NCBI GenBank assembly: GCA_025998735.1
Contig: BNWJ01000083.1
Location: forward strand, 1-6,050
DNA from: Alphaproteobacteria bacterium
Lineage (GTDB): Bacteria > Pseudomonadota > Alphaproteobacteria > UBA3830
DNA length: 6,050 nucleotides
Direction: 5' to 3'
In this document: positions 1 through 4,268 of the stretch, piece after piece
How the letters are laid out: each line of letters starts with the position of its first letter
How positions within the stretch are numbered: the first letter of the stretch is position 1
The notes under the pieces: model-generated
Seen by the model: the letters and a program-made list of their open reading frames with translations, nothing else
Database searches by the model: none
Told to the model about the DNA's origin: nothing
Program-made: the position numbers and the translations under genes

Positions 1-129
1 CACCCGACTGACAAGACTTACGCCGCCGTAACCTATCGCCTTCGCTTCTATTGAGAGATACCTCCTGCGTTGGTACTCATTAAGTGTGGGTAACATCCCT
101 TCTATTCGTGTCGTTAACGCTAATATAAT
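1..129 (-). CDS. ISAzo13-like transposase, N-terminal part (runs off the left edge)
   Basis: The minus-strand frame is open for 43 codons from the window edge to an in-frame TAG at 130-132. It reads RIEGMLPTLNEYQRRRYLS, then EAKAIGYGGVSLVSRV. A short 'LNE.QRR..' segment followed by 'EA...GYGG.S.VSR' is how the N-terminal helix-turn-helix region of ISAzo13-type transposases reads. The catalytic domain would lie outside the window. The start is odd: this frame has no ATG, GTG or TTG before an internal ATG at 94-96. A good ATG at 140-142 (MKDIDYIS...) sits one base out of frame. I infer either a one-base frameshift near 121-129 that inactivates the element or an unusual start. The gene follows the cyclodipeptide synthase-like gene by about 25-40 bp on the same strand, so the insertion may have landed directly behind it. 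The family call is fairly sure; intactness is unknown. Confidence 0.62.
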   Translation of the reverse strand, partial: MILALTTRIEGMLPTLNEYQRRRYLSIEAKAIGYGGVSLVSRV

Positions 130-167
130 CTATATCTTTCATAGATACAAATATAACTCATGTGATG

Positions 168-764
168 TCACTTGTCCATATTATTTGATAATAATTCCTT
201 AGGATAAACGATTATAGTATTTTTTAAAAATGCACATGCGTGTGCATATTCTTCTAAAAGAAAATCCAGACAATTGCTAAAAGTTCCTTTTCCTTTTGAT
301 ATAAATAGCGTCACTTCTTTTTCTGTAGCATCTTTAAAATCTTGTATTATACCATTTCCATTTTTATCTCCGATGAAATTTATCATTATTCGTTTGTGCC
401 AATGTTCGAAGGTGTTGCTATTAATTTGTTCAGCCCAAAATTTCATCTCAACATCGCACTTTATTTTTTGGATGTAATTTTGATTATTTAAAAACCATAT
501 TGATGGTATGCTAATGTCTGAATGTTGAGCAAATTCCGGTATACGGTGTCTATACAAATAGGAGCAGTCTAAAATAGTTATTTTCTTTAGTTTTCTTTTT
601 ATTCTTTCACTATTAATTGAGTTTACAAATTCCGCAAAACCTTCGCCTGTTTGACTTTCAGCTTCATGTGAAACAACAAAAGTGAGTTCTAGACTATTAT
701 CATCGGCTGATTCAAAAAAATTTAAAGCTTCCCCATTCCATTTTACACATCTGTCAGTACTCAT
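168..764 (-). CDS. Probable tRNA-dependent cyclodipeptide synthase (XYP type)
   Basis: Predicted cytosolic enzyme that would join two aminoacyl groups from charged tRNAs into a cyclic dipeptide (diketopiperazine). The 198-residue protein shows the family landmarks in order. A strand ends in a serine (FVVS, Ser32, the likely acyl-enzyme nucleophile), followed by a GEGF segment around 40-43. A strand and conserved stretch follow (ILDCSYLYRHRI, 64-75). Next come WFLNN (90-94) and W110 and W122 in the middle region. Then LDFLLEE (166-172), where Glu172 matches the conserved catalytic glutamate, and finally VYP (186-188), the Tyr-Pro pair that names the XYP subfamily. Two oddities: the conserved tyrosine four residues before that glutamate is Phe168, and only ten residues follow Tyr-Pro, so the C-terminus seems short. 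The start has AGGAG 4-5 bases upstream. It lies 9 bp after the PQ-loop gene, so the two are probably co-transcribed. The amino acids used cannot be read from sequence. The fold call rests on motifs only. Confidence 0.68.
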   Translation of the reverse strand: MSTDRCVKWNGEALNFFESADDNSLELTFVVSHEAESQTGEGFAEFVNSINSERIKRKLKKITILDCSYLYRHRIPEFAQHSDISIPSIWFLNNQNYIQKIKCDVEMKFWAEQINSNTFEHWHKRIMINFIGDKNGNGIIQDFKDATEKEVTLFISKGKGTFSNCLDFLLEEYAHACAFLKNTIIVYPKELLSNNMDK

Positions 765-773
765 AATTCTCCT

Positions 774-1049
774 CTACTGTTTTTTGTATATAATGATCAA
801 AAAAGTAACGGTTGCGCAGCATATAAGACTCAGTGTGCTACCAAACATCAGAATGCAATCTTGATGTATGTATCCATGTAAAACTGTAAATAACTGTATT
901 GTATTGAAACCCGCAAAAGTTGTTAGAGAAACGCCATCTGTGTTTTTAGTTTTATATATCTTTATTGCTTGGGGTATAAATAGCACCGCATTAATGAACA
1001 TTCCAAGACCAAACACTACTTCAATAAAATATTCTATAGATTCACGCAT
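774..1049 (-). CDS. PQ-loop / SemiSWEET-like small membrane protein
   Basis: A 91-residue protein with three hydrophobic spans (about 8-25, 42-60 and 66-88), the size and topology of a SemiSWEET half-transporter. The first span ends in the PQ-loop signature: Pro26-Gln27, then AIKIYKTKNTDGVS (28-41), which is the usual 'PQ....+.K...GVS' pattern. Family members work as dimers in the inner membrane and move small solutes such as sugars or amino-acid derivatives. The substrate here is unknown. AAGGTGA lies just upstream of the ATG. The TAG stop flows into the ribosome-binding site of the cyclodipeptide synthase-like gene, so this is probably the first gene of a two-gene operon. That context suggests, as inference only, a role in moving the cyclic dipeptide or a precursor. 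The PQ-loop call is strong; transport of a dipeptide is a guess. Confidence 0.8.
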   Translation of the reverse strand: MRESIEYFIEVVFGLGMFINAVLFIPQAIKIYKTKNTDGVSLTTFAGFNTIQLFTVLHGYIHQDCILMFGSTLSLICCATVTFLIIIYKKQ

Positions 1050-1078
1050 TTAAATCACCTTTTACAACCTACAATAGA

Positions 1079-1104
1079 ATACATCTTTCTAACATAAGAT
1101 GTAT
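1079..1104. repeat. 9-bp inverted repeat in the operon leader
   Basis: ATACATCTT (1079-1087) is matched by AAGATGTAT (1096-1104) across an 8-base gap, with no mismatches. It lies immediately after the predicted transcription start. It could be an operator for a dimeric repressor or a hairpin at the very 5' end of the mRNA. No T-tract follows on either strand, so it does not look like a terminator. Confidence 0.5.
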
Positions 1105-1112
1105 CGCACATG

Positions 1113-1143
1113 ATTATATTGCGCTATTCGCATTGAAAGTCAA
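1113..1143 (-). promoter_or_regulatory. Promoter of the PQ-loop/cyclodipeptide synthase operon
   Basis: Read on the minus strand, TTGACT (1138-1143) is followed after 19 bases by TATAAT (1113-1118), a perfect -10 box. The spacing is slightly long for sigma-70; a shifted -35 (GACTTT) would give 17. Transcription would begin near 1106, leaving a leader of about 57 bases before the ATG at 1049. No other good promoter is visible before the operon. Confidence 0.5.
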
Positions 1144-1393
1144 CATTAACCTTTGTGTGTACTTCTGAAATTCCATGGTTGGTTATTGAGAGTAAGGCAT
1201 TGTCGTTGTTATTGCCGCAGCCGTCATGTACTTCACGCCAGCGCTGAATCGATGCAATTATCGAAGCTGTACTTGCGGCATTTGGAATCTCGAGGCTGGT
1301 TCTAAAAAAAGAAGAGTGATTTTTTCATCGCAACTATTGATTGATATTGCAAACTATGATACAACTCGAGGTGTGTTTATAAGGAGATATAAG
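1144..1393. other. Intergenic stretch without a supported gene
   Basis: This region separates the leftward operon promoter from the exported-protein gene. The part around 1200-1300 is visibly richer in G and C than its surroundings. It carries an open minus-strand frame without an ATG, from about 1327 down to a TAG at 1124-1126, with a protein-like composition (for example SIQRWREVHDG). The plus strand is also open from 1196 into the gene at 1394, including an ATG at 1226 without a ribosome-binding site. I recognise neither frame. They may be remnants of a lost gene. No clear promoter for the gene at 1394 could be picked out. Confidence 0.3.
1381..1386 (+). promoter_or_regulatory. Ribosome-binding site fixing the start at 1394
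   Basis: AAGGAG lies seven bases before the ATG at 1394. The in-frame upstream ATG at 1226 has no such site. Starting at 1394 also places a hydrophobic signal peptide at the very N-terminus. Confidence 0.75.
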
Positions 1394-1891
1394 ATGCAAA
1401 AGTTTGTATCATTTGTTACGGCGTTTTTTGTTGTATGTGCTGGTTGTGTTAGCGGAATGGACGAGGTTGGAACTGCTAGCTTACGTGTGGACAAAACAGA
1501 AAGCGGCTGTTGGGGCGTTGGAGTTGAAGCGGCGAATCTGAGTGAAATCTATGAAGTGCCGGCTGATAAACTAGTTACCCCAGGGGAGAGCTATACTGTC
1601 GATCTTGATAAATTCGGAAAAGTACATTTTGAGATAGACAAAAATGAGAAGGTTTCTTTTGTAATGAAGAAATCTGTCTTCTTGTTTTCGAAAATTTTCT
1701 GCCTGTGCGATTATTTGATTATTAAACTTAACAAAGAGAATATAGAAAAGCTGAATGGTTTGATTTCAGCCAAAAAGATCGAGATAGGGATGAAGCCTGG
1801 TTGTGTACCGTTTTTGGAGTCTAACGCGACTGTTATTCGTCATATGAAAGGCGGTGAGTTAGTAAGGATTGAAGAAGTCGTTGATGAATAG
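1394..1891 (+). CDS. Small exported protein of unknown function
   Basis: A 165-residue protein that I do not recognise. It begins with a short basic end and a hydrophobic core (FVSFVTAFFVVCAGCVSG, 4-21), a Sec signal peptide. Cleavage could follow the small residues before Met22-Asp23. Cys18 sits in a lipobox-like CAGC, but the cysteine at -3 is not canonical, so a lipoprotein is possible rather than likely. The mature part contains a segment rich in beta-formers (YEVPADKLVTPGESYTV, then a run around 71-90), a second hydrophobic patch near 93-108 and a charged C-terminus. The start is chosen over an in-frame ATG at 1226 because of the AAGGAG site and the signal peptide. It converges with another exported protein, and the two share a faint 'PA-[DE]-x-[LI]..PG' segment. 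A periplasmic, surface or secreted location is predicted; the function is unknown. Confidence 0.65.
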   Translation: MQKFVSFVTAFFVVCAGCVSGMDEVGTASLRVDKTESGCWGVGVEAANLSEIYEVPADKLVTPGESYTVDLDKFGKVHFEIDKNEKVSFVMKKSVFLFSKIFCLCDYLIIKLNKENIEKLNGLISAKKIEIGMKPGCVPFLESNATVIRHMKGGELVRIEEVVDE

Positions 1892-1931
1892 GCGAAATTT
1901 AGATGGAAATCTTGTCGTGCAATTTATGATT

Positions 1932-1960
1932 GGTGGCCATGTTTAAGAATAGTGGCCACC
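1932..1960. terminator. Hairpin between convergent genes (possible bidirectional terminator)
   Basis: GGTGGCCA (1932-1939) pairs perfectly with TGGCCACC (1953-1960), plus one wobble pair inside, leaving an 11-base loop. It sits 40 bases after the stop of the rightward gene and 22 bases after that of the leftward gene. Neither side has a strong T-run, so termination efficiency is uncertain. A weaker hairpin (TGGTTT/AAACCA, about 1975-1991) overlaps the stop codon of the leftward gene. Confidence 0.5.
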
Positions 1961-1982
1961 TGTGGTTTGATGCTGTGGTTTC

Positions 1983-3035
1983 TTAAAAACCAGCTGACAT
2001 TAGTAGTTTTCCTATGTCTTTAGCCTCGACGTTTTCTGGGATGTGAAGTGGTGCTTTTAGCGTTATGTTTGTCCCAGGGATCTGTTCGGCAGGCAGTTGT
2101 ATTTCTTTCCCCTCGCGTATTGGTTTCCCTTCAATGAACAAACAAAGCGATCTGTTCAACTTTTCCACCGTGATTTTCTTATCCAGACTTACTCGCCACG
2201 ATTCAGGAGCTTTTTGCTCAGATTGCTCGAGTTTTTCCGTTGGCATCCCATTTTCGTCTTCATCCACAAAAATGTATTTGTATATTTCAATTAGTCTGAT
2301 CGGGGCAATTTCCACGAGATGCTTGTCTGCGTCAGCAAACCAACGGTGATTTGTACGCTCTTCAGGTTTTTCCTCCGGAGAATCACCTTCTGGCACCTTA
2401 CTTGAATAATCAGATGATACATTAAGCTGCCGCCTAAATTTATCCAAACCATTTGGAATTTTAGACTTTTCTAGCCGTGTTAGTGGCACAGTAGCTGTGC
2501 TGCTCATTGTTCCATTATATTGATTCCCATCAATAAGTTCAGCATTAAGATCTTGCACAGAATCATCATCTGAAATTTCATTGAAACAACTAAGTGATCT
2601 ATCACTACAATTAGGTGATTCACTAAGTTTCCATGAAAAAGTAGCTGCACCATTCTGCTGTGTTTGATCCTGCATATGCACTGCGTTTTTTTCTCTAAGT
2701 TTATCAAAACGATTTGGGAATTTAGATTCGTCGAGTTTTTCAAGTGGAATGCCTTCTTGCATGTTGCTTTGTTGAACAAGATTCTCTATCGCTGCTGCAA
2801 TTGCTGCATCATGAGATGGATTTTTAGATTGGAGCGGAGTGCTCGTTCCGTCAAAATAAACCGGAGCAATCTGTTGTTGAGTGGGGGATGGGTCTAATGC
2901 TTCTTTCAAAAGATCCTCATTTGTAAGTTTCTTGGAATCTCCATTTCCCTCTGATGTTTTCATTGCGTCGGCTCCATTCTGGATCAGAGCAAGCACACAC
3001 ATTACGTACAACACTTTTTTAACTAAATCGATCAT
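1983..3035 (-). CDS. Exported protein of unknown function with a duplicated 21-residue motif
   Basis: A 350-residue protein I do not recognise. Residues 1-24 form a Sec signal peptide (lysines at 6-7, hydrophobic core 8-18, likely cleavage after ADA at 24). The mature part is strongly hydrophilic, rich in Ser, Asp, Glu, Lys and Gln, and probably mostly disordered. Two related blocks stand out: IPLEKLDESKFPNRFDKLRE (96-115) and VPLTRLEKSKIPNGLDKFRR (183-202). A shorter echo, MPTEKLEQSEQ, lies near 264-274. The C-terminal third (about 231-350) looks more structured, with a segment reading SLDKKITVEKLNRSLCLFIE. AGGAG lies nine bases before the ATG, and a 25-codon frame overlaps the start by ATGA. 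Low-complexity exported proteins of this kind are common in host-associated bacteria, where some are effectors or surface proteins. That role is only inference here. There is no transmembrane anchor after the signal peptide. Confidence 0.7.
   Translation of the reverse strand: MIDLVKKVLYVMCVLALIQNGADAMKTSEGNGDSKKLTNEDLLKEALDPSPTQQQIAPVYFDGTSTPLQSKNPSHDAAIAAAIENLVQQSNMQEGIPLEKLDESKFPNRFDKLREKNAVHMQDQTQQNGAATFSWKLSESPNCSDRSLSCFNEISDDDSVQDLNAELIDGNQYNGTMSSTATVPLTRLEKSKIPNGLDKFRRQLNVSSDYSSKVPEGDSPEEKPEERTNHRWFADADKHLVEIAPIRLIEIYKYIFVDEDENGMPTEKLEQSEQKAPESWRVSLDKKITVEKLNRSLCLFIEGKPIREGKEIQLPAEQIPGTNITLKAPLHIPENVEAKDIGKLLMSAGF
2427..2750 (-). repeat. Internal duplication inside the exported-protein gene
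   Basis: The segments 2688-2750 and 2427-2489 encode related 21-residue blocks (residues 96-116 and 183-203) that share the pattern [IV]PL..L..SK.PN..DK.R. Their repeat-to-repeat distance is 87 codons. The DNA copies are recognisably similar but diverged, so the duplication is old. The intervening residues (117-182) show no clear second copy. Confidence 0.6.
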
Positions 3036-3109
3036 TTCTCTTTTCTCCTATACATTATGATTGTCAGAAACCCACCATGGATTTCTGAATTAACTTTGGC
3101 CTTCTTCAT
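3032..3109 (-). CDS. Small leader-like reading frame overlapping the exported-protein start
   Basis: A 25-codon frame begins MKKAKVNSEIHGGFLTI and ends RRKEK. It has a well-placed AAAGGTG five bases before its ATG. Its TGA overlaps the ATG of the 350-residue exported protein in an ATGA junction, the classic arrangement for translational coupling. The ribosome-binding site of the larger gene lies inside this frame. A second DNA copy 149 bp upstream supports coding: in the first eleven codons the only differences are two synonymous third-base changes and the start codon (ATG to ACG). The peptide is too short to assign. It could be a regulatory leader peptide or simply a coupling device. It may not make a stable product. 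Confidence 0.45.
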   Translation of the reverse strand: MKKAKVNSEIHGGFLTIIMYRRKEK

Positions 3110-3145
3110 GCTTTCACCTTTGCAAAAACAATGATTAATATATCA
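3068..3145 (-). repeat. Direct repeat, copy A (leader region)
   Basis: About 78 bp matching 3217-3294 in the same orientation. Positions 3081-3130 differ from copy B at only three bases; the edges are more diverged. It spans the ribosome-binding site and most of the small leader frame. Outside the repeat both copies are preceded on the minus strand by TTGTTA, possibly a -35 box. Confidence 0.85.
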
Positions 3146-3147
3146 TA

Positions 3148-3258
3148 TCAAGAAAGCGTTAACAATTCGTAAAAATTCACATCTTTTATTCCTCCTATTT
3201 TCCTAATAACCTTCAAAAACACACTATGTATTTCTGAATTAACTTTGGCTTTCTTCGT
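3148..3258 (-). pseudogene. Second copy of the leader frame with ACG in place of ATG
   Basis: Copy B of the repeat keeps the ribosome-binding site (AAAGGTG) and the frame KKAKVNSEIH, but its first codon is ACG. The frame stays open for 36 codons to a TGA at 3148-3150. Further down, AGGAGG is followed by an ATG at 3180-3182 whose next codon is TGA. This looks like the remains of a second cistron start comparable to that of the exported protein. I infer that a leader-plus-gene module was once duplicated and this copy lost its main gene. ACG can rarely initiate, so silence is likely but not certain. Confidence 0.35.
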
Positions 3259-3294
3259 GCTTTCACCTTTGCAAAAACCATAGTCAGTATATCG
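3217..3294 (-). repeat. Direct repeat, copy B (upstream copy)
   Basis: Same orientation as copy A at a fixed 149-bp offset. The best-conserved stretch is 3230-3279. Similarity fades on both sides, although a TCCTAT motif recurs on the plus strand at comparable distance from both copies. This suggests that the ancestral duplicated unit was longer than 78 bp. Confidence 0.85.
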
Positions 3295-3331
3295 AATAAA
3301 TATTAACAAAAAGTAAAGAAATAAATTTTTA

Positions 3332-3345
3332 TCCGAAATTTCGGA
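3332..3345. promoter_or_regulatory. Perfect 14-bp palindrome, candidate operator
   Basis: TCCGAAATTTCGGA is identical on both strands. Symmetric sites of this length are typical of dimeric XRE/Cro repressors, and one is encoded about 220 bp downstream. It lies upstream of leader copy B on the minus strand. Binding is inferred from position and symmetry alone. Confidence 0.4.
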
Positions 3346-3388
3346 ATATTTATTTTCATCAGATATATCGCAATATCATGAACAATAC

Positions 3389-3398
3389 ATCGGCCGAT
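3389..3398. promoter_or_regulatory. Perfect 10-bp palindrome, second candidate operator
   Basis: ATCGGCCGAT reads the same on both strands and is a GC-rich island in an AT-rich spacer. It shares CGG/CCG half-site letters with the 14-bp palindrome, but the two are not copies of each other. Confidence 0.25.
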
Positions 3399-3555
3399 AT
3401 ACTATCATATGTGGCTTTTTCATTGCAATAGATTAGATTTACAAATCAAAGGCGCGACTATATTGCCTATGAAAAATACTCAATTATCAGCAGAAGCATT
3501 CCGATACTTCAGAATGGATAACTGATTTTTCTGAATTTACTATCTTATGAAATAT

Positions 3556-3560
3556 GGAGG
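3556..3560 (+). promoter_or_regulatory. Ribosome-binding site fixing the XRE start at 3568
   Basis: GGAGG lies seven bases before the ATG at 3568. An in-frame ATG at 3547 is upstream of this site and has no good site of its own, and starting there would add residues outside the usual domain. Confidence 0.75.
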
Positions 3561-3567
3561 CATCATA

Positions 3568-3777
3568 ATGATAACCAGCAATTTGAAATGCATAATGGCA
3601 TACAAAGGAGTCACAATTGCGGAATTAGTGGAGTTGGCGCGAGTATCTCACGACACAATTGCCAGAATTCGACTTACGAAAAGAATAGGAGAGTGTAAGC
3701 TTAACACTCTCGAAAGAATCGCAAAGGCGTTGGGATGCAAGGTAAAGGACTTGTTTGAAGAAGAAAGGGATGCATGA
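3568..3777 (+). CDS. XRE-family (Cro/C1-type) transcriptional regulator
   Basis: A 69-residue protein that is a single helix-turn-helix domain. Helix 2 is TIAELVELA (16-24), the turn is RVS, and the recognition helix is HDTIARIR (28-35). It is followed by CKLNTLERIAKALGCKVKDLFEE (43-65), the very typical 'tl.kIakaLgv.v.dLf' ending of small XRE proteins. It should bind a short symmetric DNA site as a dimer and most likely represses. Two palindromes upstream (3332-3345, 3389-3398) are candidate sites, perhaps for autoregulation and for the leftward exported-protein unit. It converges with the cysteine-triplet gene, ending 25 bp from that gene's stop. There is no effector domain, so any signal must act through a partner or through protein level. 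The family call is firm; the targets are inferred. Confidence 0.9.
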   Translation: MITSNLKCIMAYKGVTIAELVELARVSHDTIARIRLTKRIGECKLNTLERIAKALGCKVKDLFEEERDA

Positions 3778-3802
3778 ACGTAAATCTGTTTATAGTTGGA
3801 AA

Positions 3803-4216
3803 TCAACGTGTTTCTAATTGACCTTGTGTTTTTCGCCTTTCTCCTGTTGCTCCCGTGACACCGACTAAGCCAACGCAATCAGTACAGTGTGAACAATCGA
3901 CACAATCGCGGCAATTGATACATGTTGTGCAATTTTTGCATCTTTTGCAATTTGAGCAATTGCTGCAATCATAACATTTTTCGCAAAGCCCGCAATCTAT
4001 ACATCGCTTGCATCGGATGCATTCACTGCATTTTGAGCAATCGCTTGAAGAATAGCACTCGTAACAGAATTTGCAGTTTCTGCATTTGTAAACATAACCA
4101 CAAGCCTCACAATTCTTTGAGCGTTCAGATCTCCAACAATAACTACATGATGAGCATTTAACACACAAATCACAAAGCTCACAATCGACACATTCGTTTT
4201 GATTATCATTATTCAC
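3803..4216 (-). CDS. Cysteine-triplet (C-x-x) repeat protein
   Basis: A 137-residue protein from a GTG start. After eight polar residues it becomes 36 consecutive xxC-type triplets (residues 9-114) with 32 cysteines. The four triplets lacking Cys have Ser, Ser, Ser or Val in the same place, so the period of three never slips. The other positions are mostly Asp, Lys, Asn, Ser, Arg and Tyr. There is no signal peptide or membrane span from this start. The tail switches to Gly-x-y triplets (GLVGVTGATGER, about 117-128), then a basic end. Such regularity could give a compact metal-binding, disulfide-bonded or solenoid-like structure. I know of no established function. The GTG is chosen because GGGAG lies seven bases upstream and a promoter lies directly before it. 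A longer frame back to an ATG at 4330 would place that promoter inside the gene. It converges with the XRE gene. Confidence 0.75.
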   Translation of the reverse strand: MNNDNQNECVDCELCDLCVKCSSCSYCWRSERSKNCEACGYVYKCRNCKFCYECYSSSDCSKCSECIRCKRCIDCGLCEKCYDCSNCSNCKRCKNCTTCINCRDCVDCSHCTDCVGLVGVTGATGERRKTQGQLETR

Positions 4217-4223
4217 GTTATTT

Positions 4224-4228
4224 CTCCC
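4224..4228 (-). promoter_or_regulatory. Ribosome-binding site fixing the GTG start at 4216
   Basis: On the minus strand GGGAG lies seven bases before GTG (4216-4214). With transcription starting near 4233 the leader is only about 17 bases, just enough for this site. This argues for GTG as the true start of the cysteine-triplet gene. Confidence 0.6.
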
Positions 4229-4239
4229 AATGGACAAAA

Positions 4240-4268
4240 AATATACAATACTTCTACGGCAATGTCGA
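4240..4268 (-). promoter_or_regulatory. Promoter of the cysteine-triplet gene
   Basis: Minus-strand TCGACA (4263-4268) and TATATT (4240-4245) are separated by exactly 17 bases. Each box differs from the sigma-70 consensus at one position. It is one of the best promoters in the window and lies directly before the GTG start. Confidence 0.6.

Larger units (their letters stand above)
3295..3567. promoter_or_regulatory. Divergent intergenic control region
   Basis: AT-rich spacer between the leftward leader copies and the rightward XRE gene. It contains two perfect palindromes (listed separately) and several short ATATC/GATAT inverted elements around 3362-3400. I could not choose a convincing -35/-10 pair for either direction: TATATT at 3459-3464 is a possible -10 but lacks a well-spaced -35. 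No gene is visible; an 18-codon frame at 3469-3525 has no ribosome-binding site. Confidence 0.35.

Noticed and set aside
1226..1393. Longer version of the exported protein starting at the ATG at 1226
   Set aside because: No ribosome-binding site at 1226. The extra 56 residues would bury the signal peptide, while AAGGAG sits correctly before 1394.
3068..3294. CRISPR-like array or insertion-sequence ends
   Set aside because: There are only two copies, 149 bp apart in direct orientation, and they are coding-like. There are no spacers of even length and no terminal inverted repeats.
3469..3525. 18-codon frame (MKNTQLSAEAF...) before the XRE gene
   Set aside because: No ribosome-binding site and too short to judge; probably chance.
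3997..4209. Open frame on the same strand as the cysteine-triplet gene, one frame off
   Set aside because: It is open only because the TGT/TGC triplet pattern suppresses stops in other frames; it is a shadow of the real gene.
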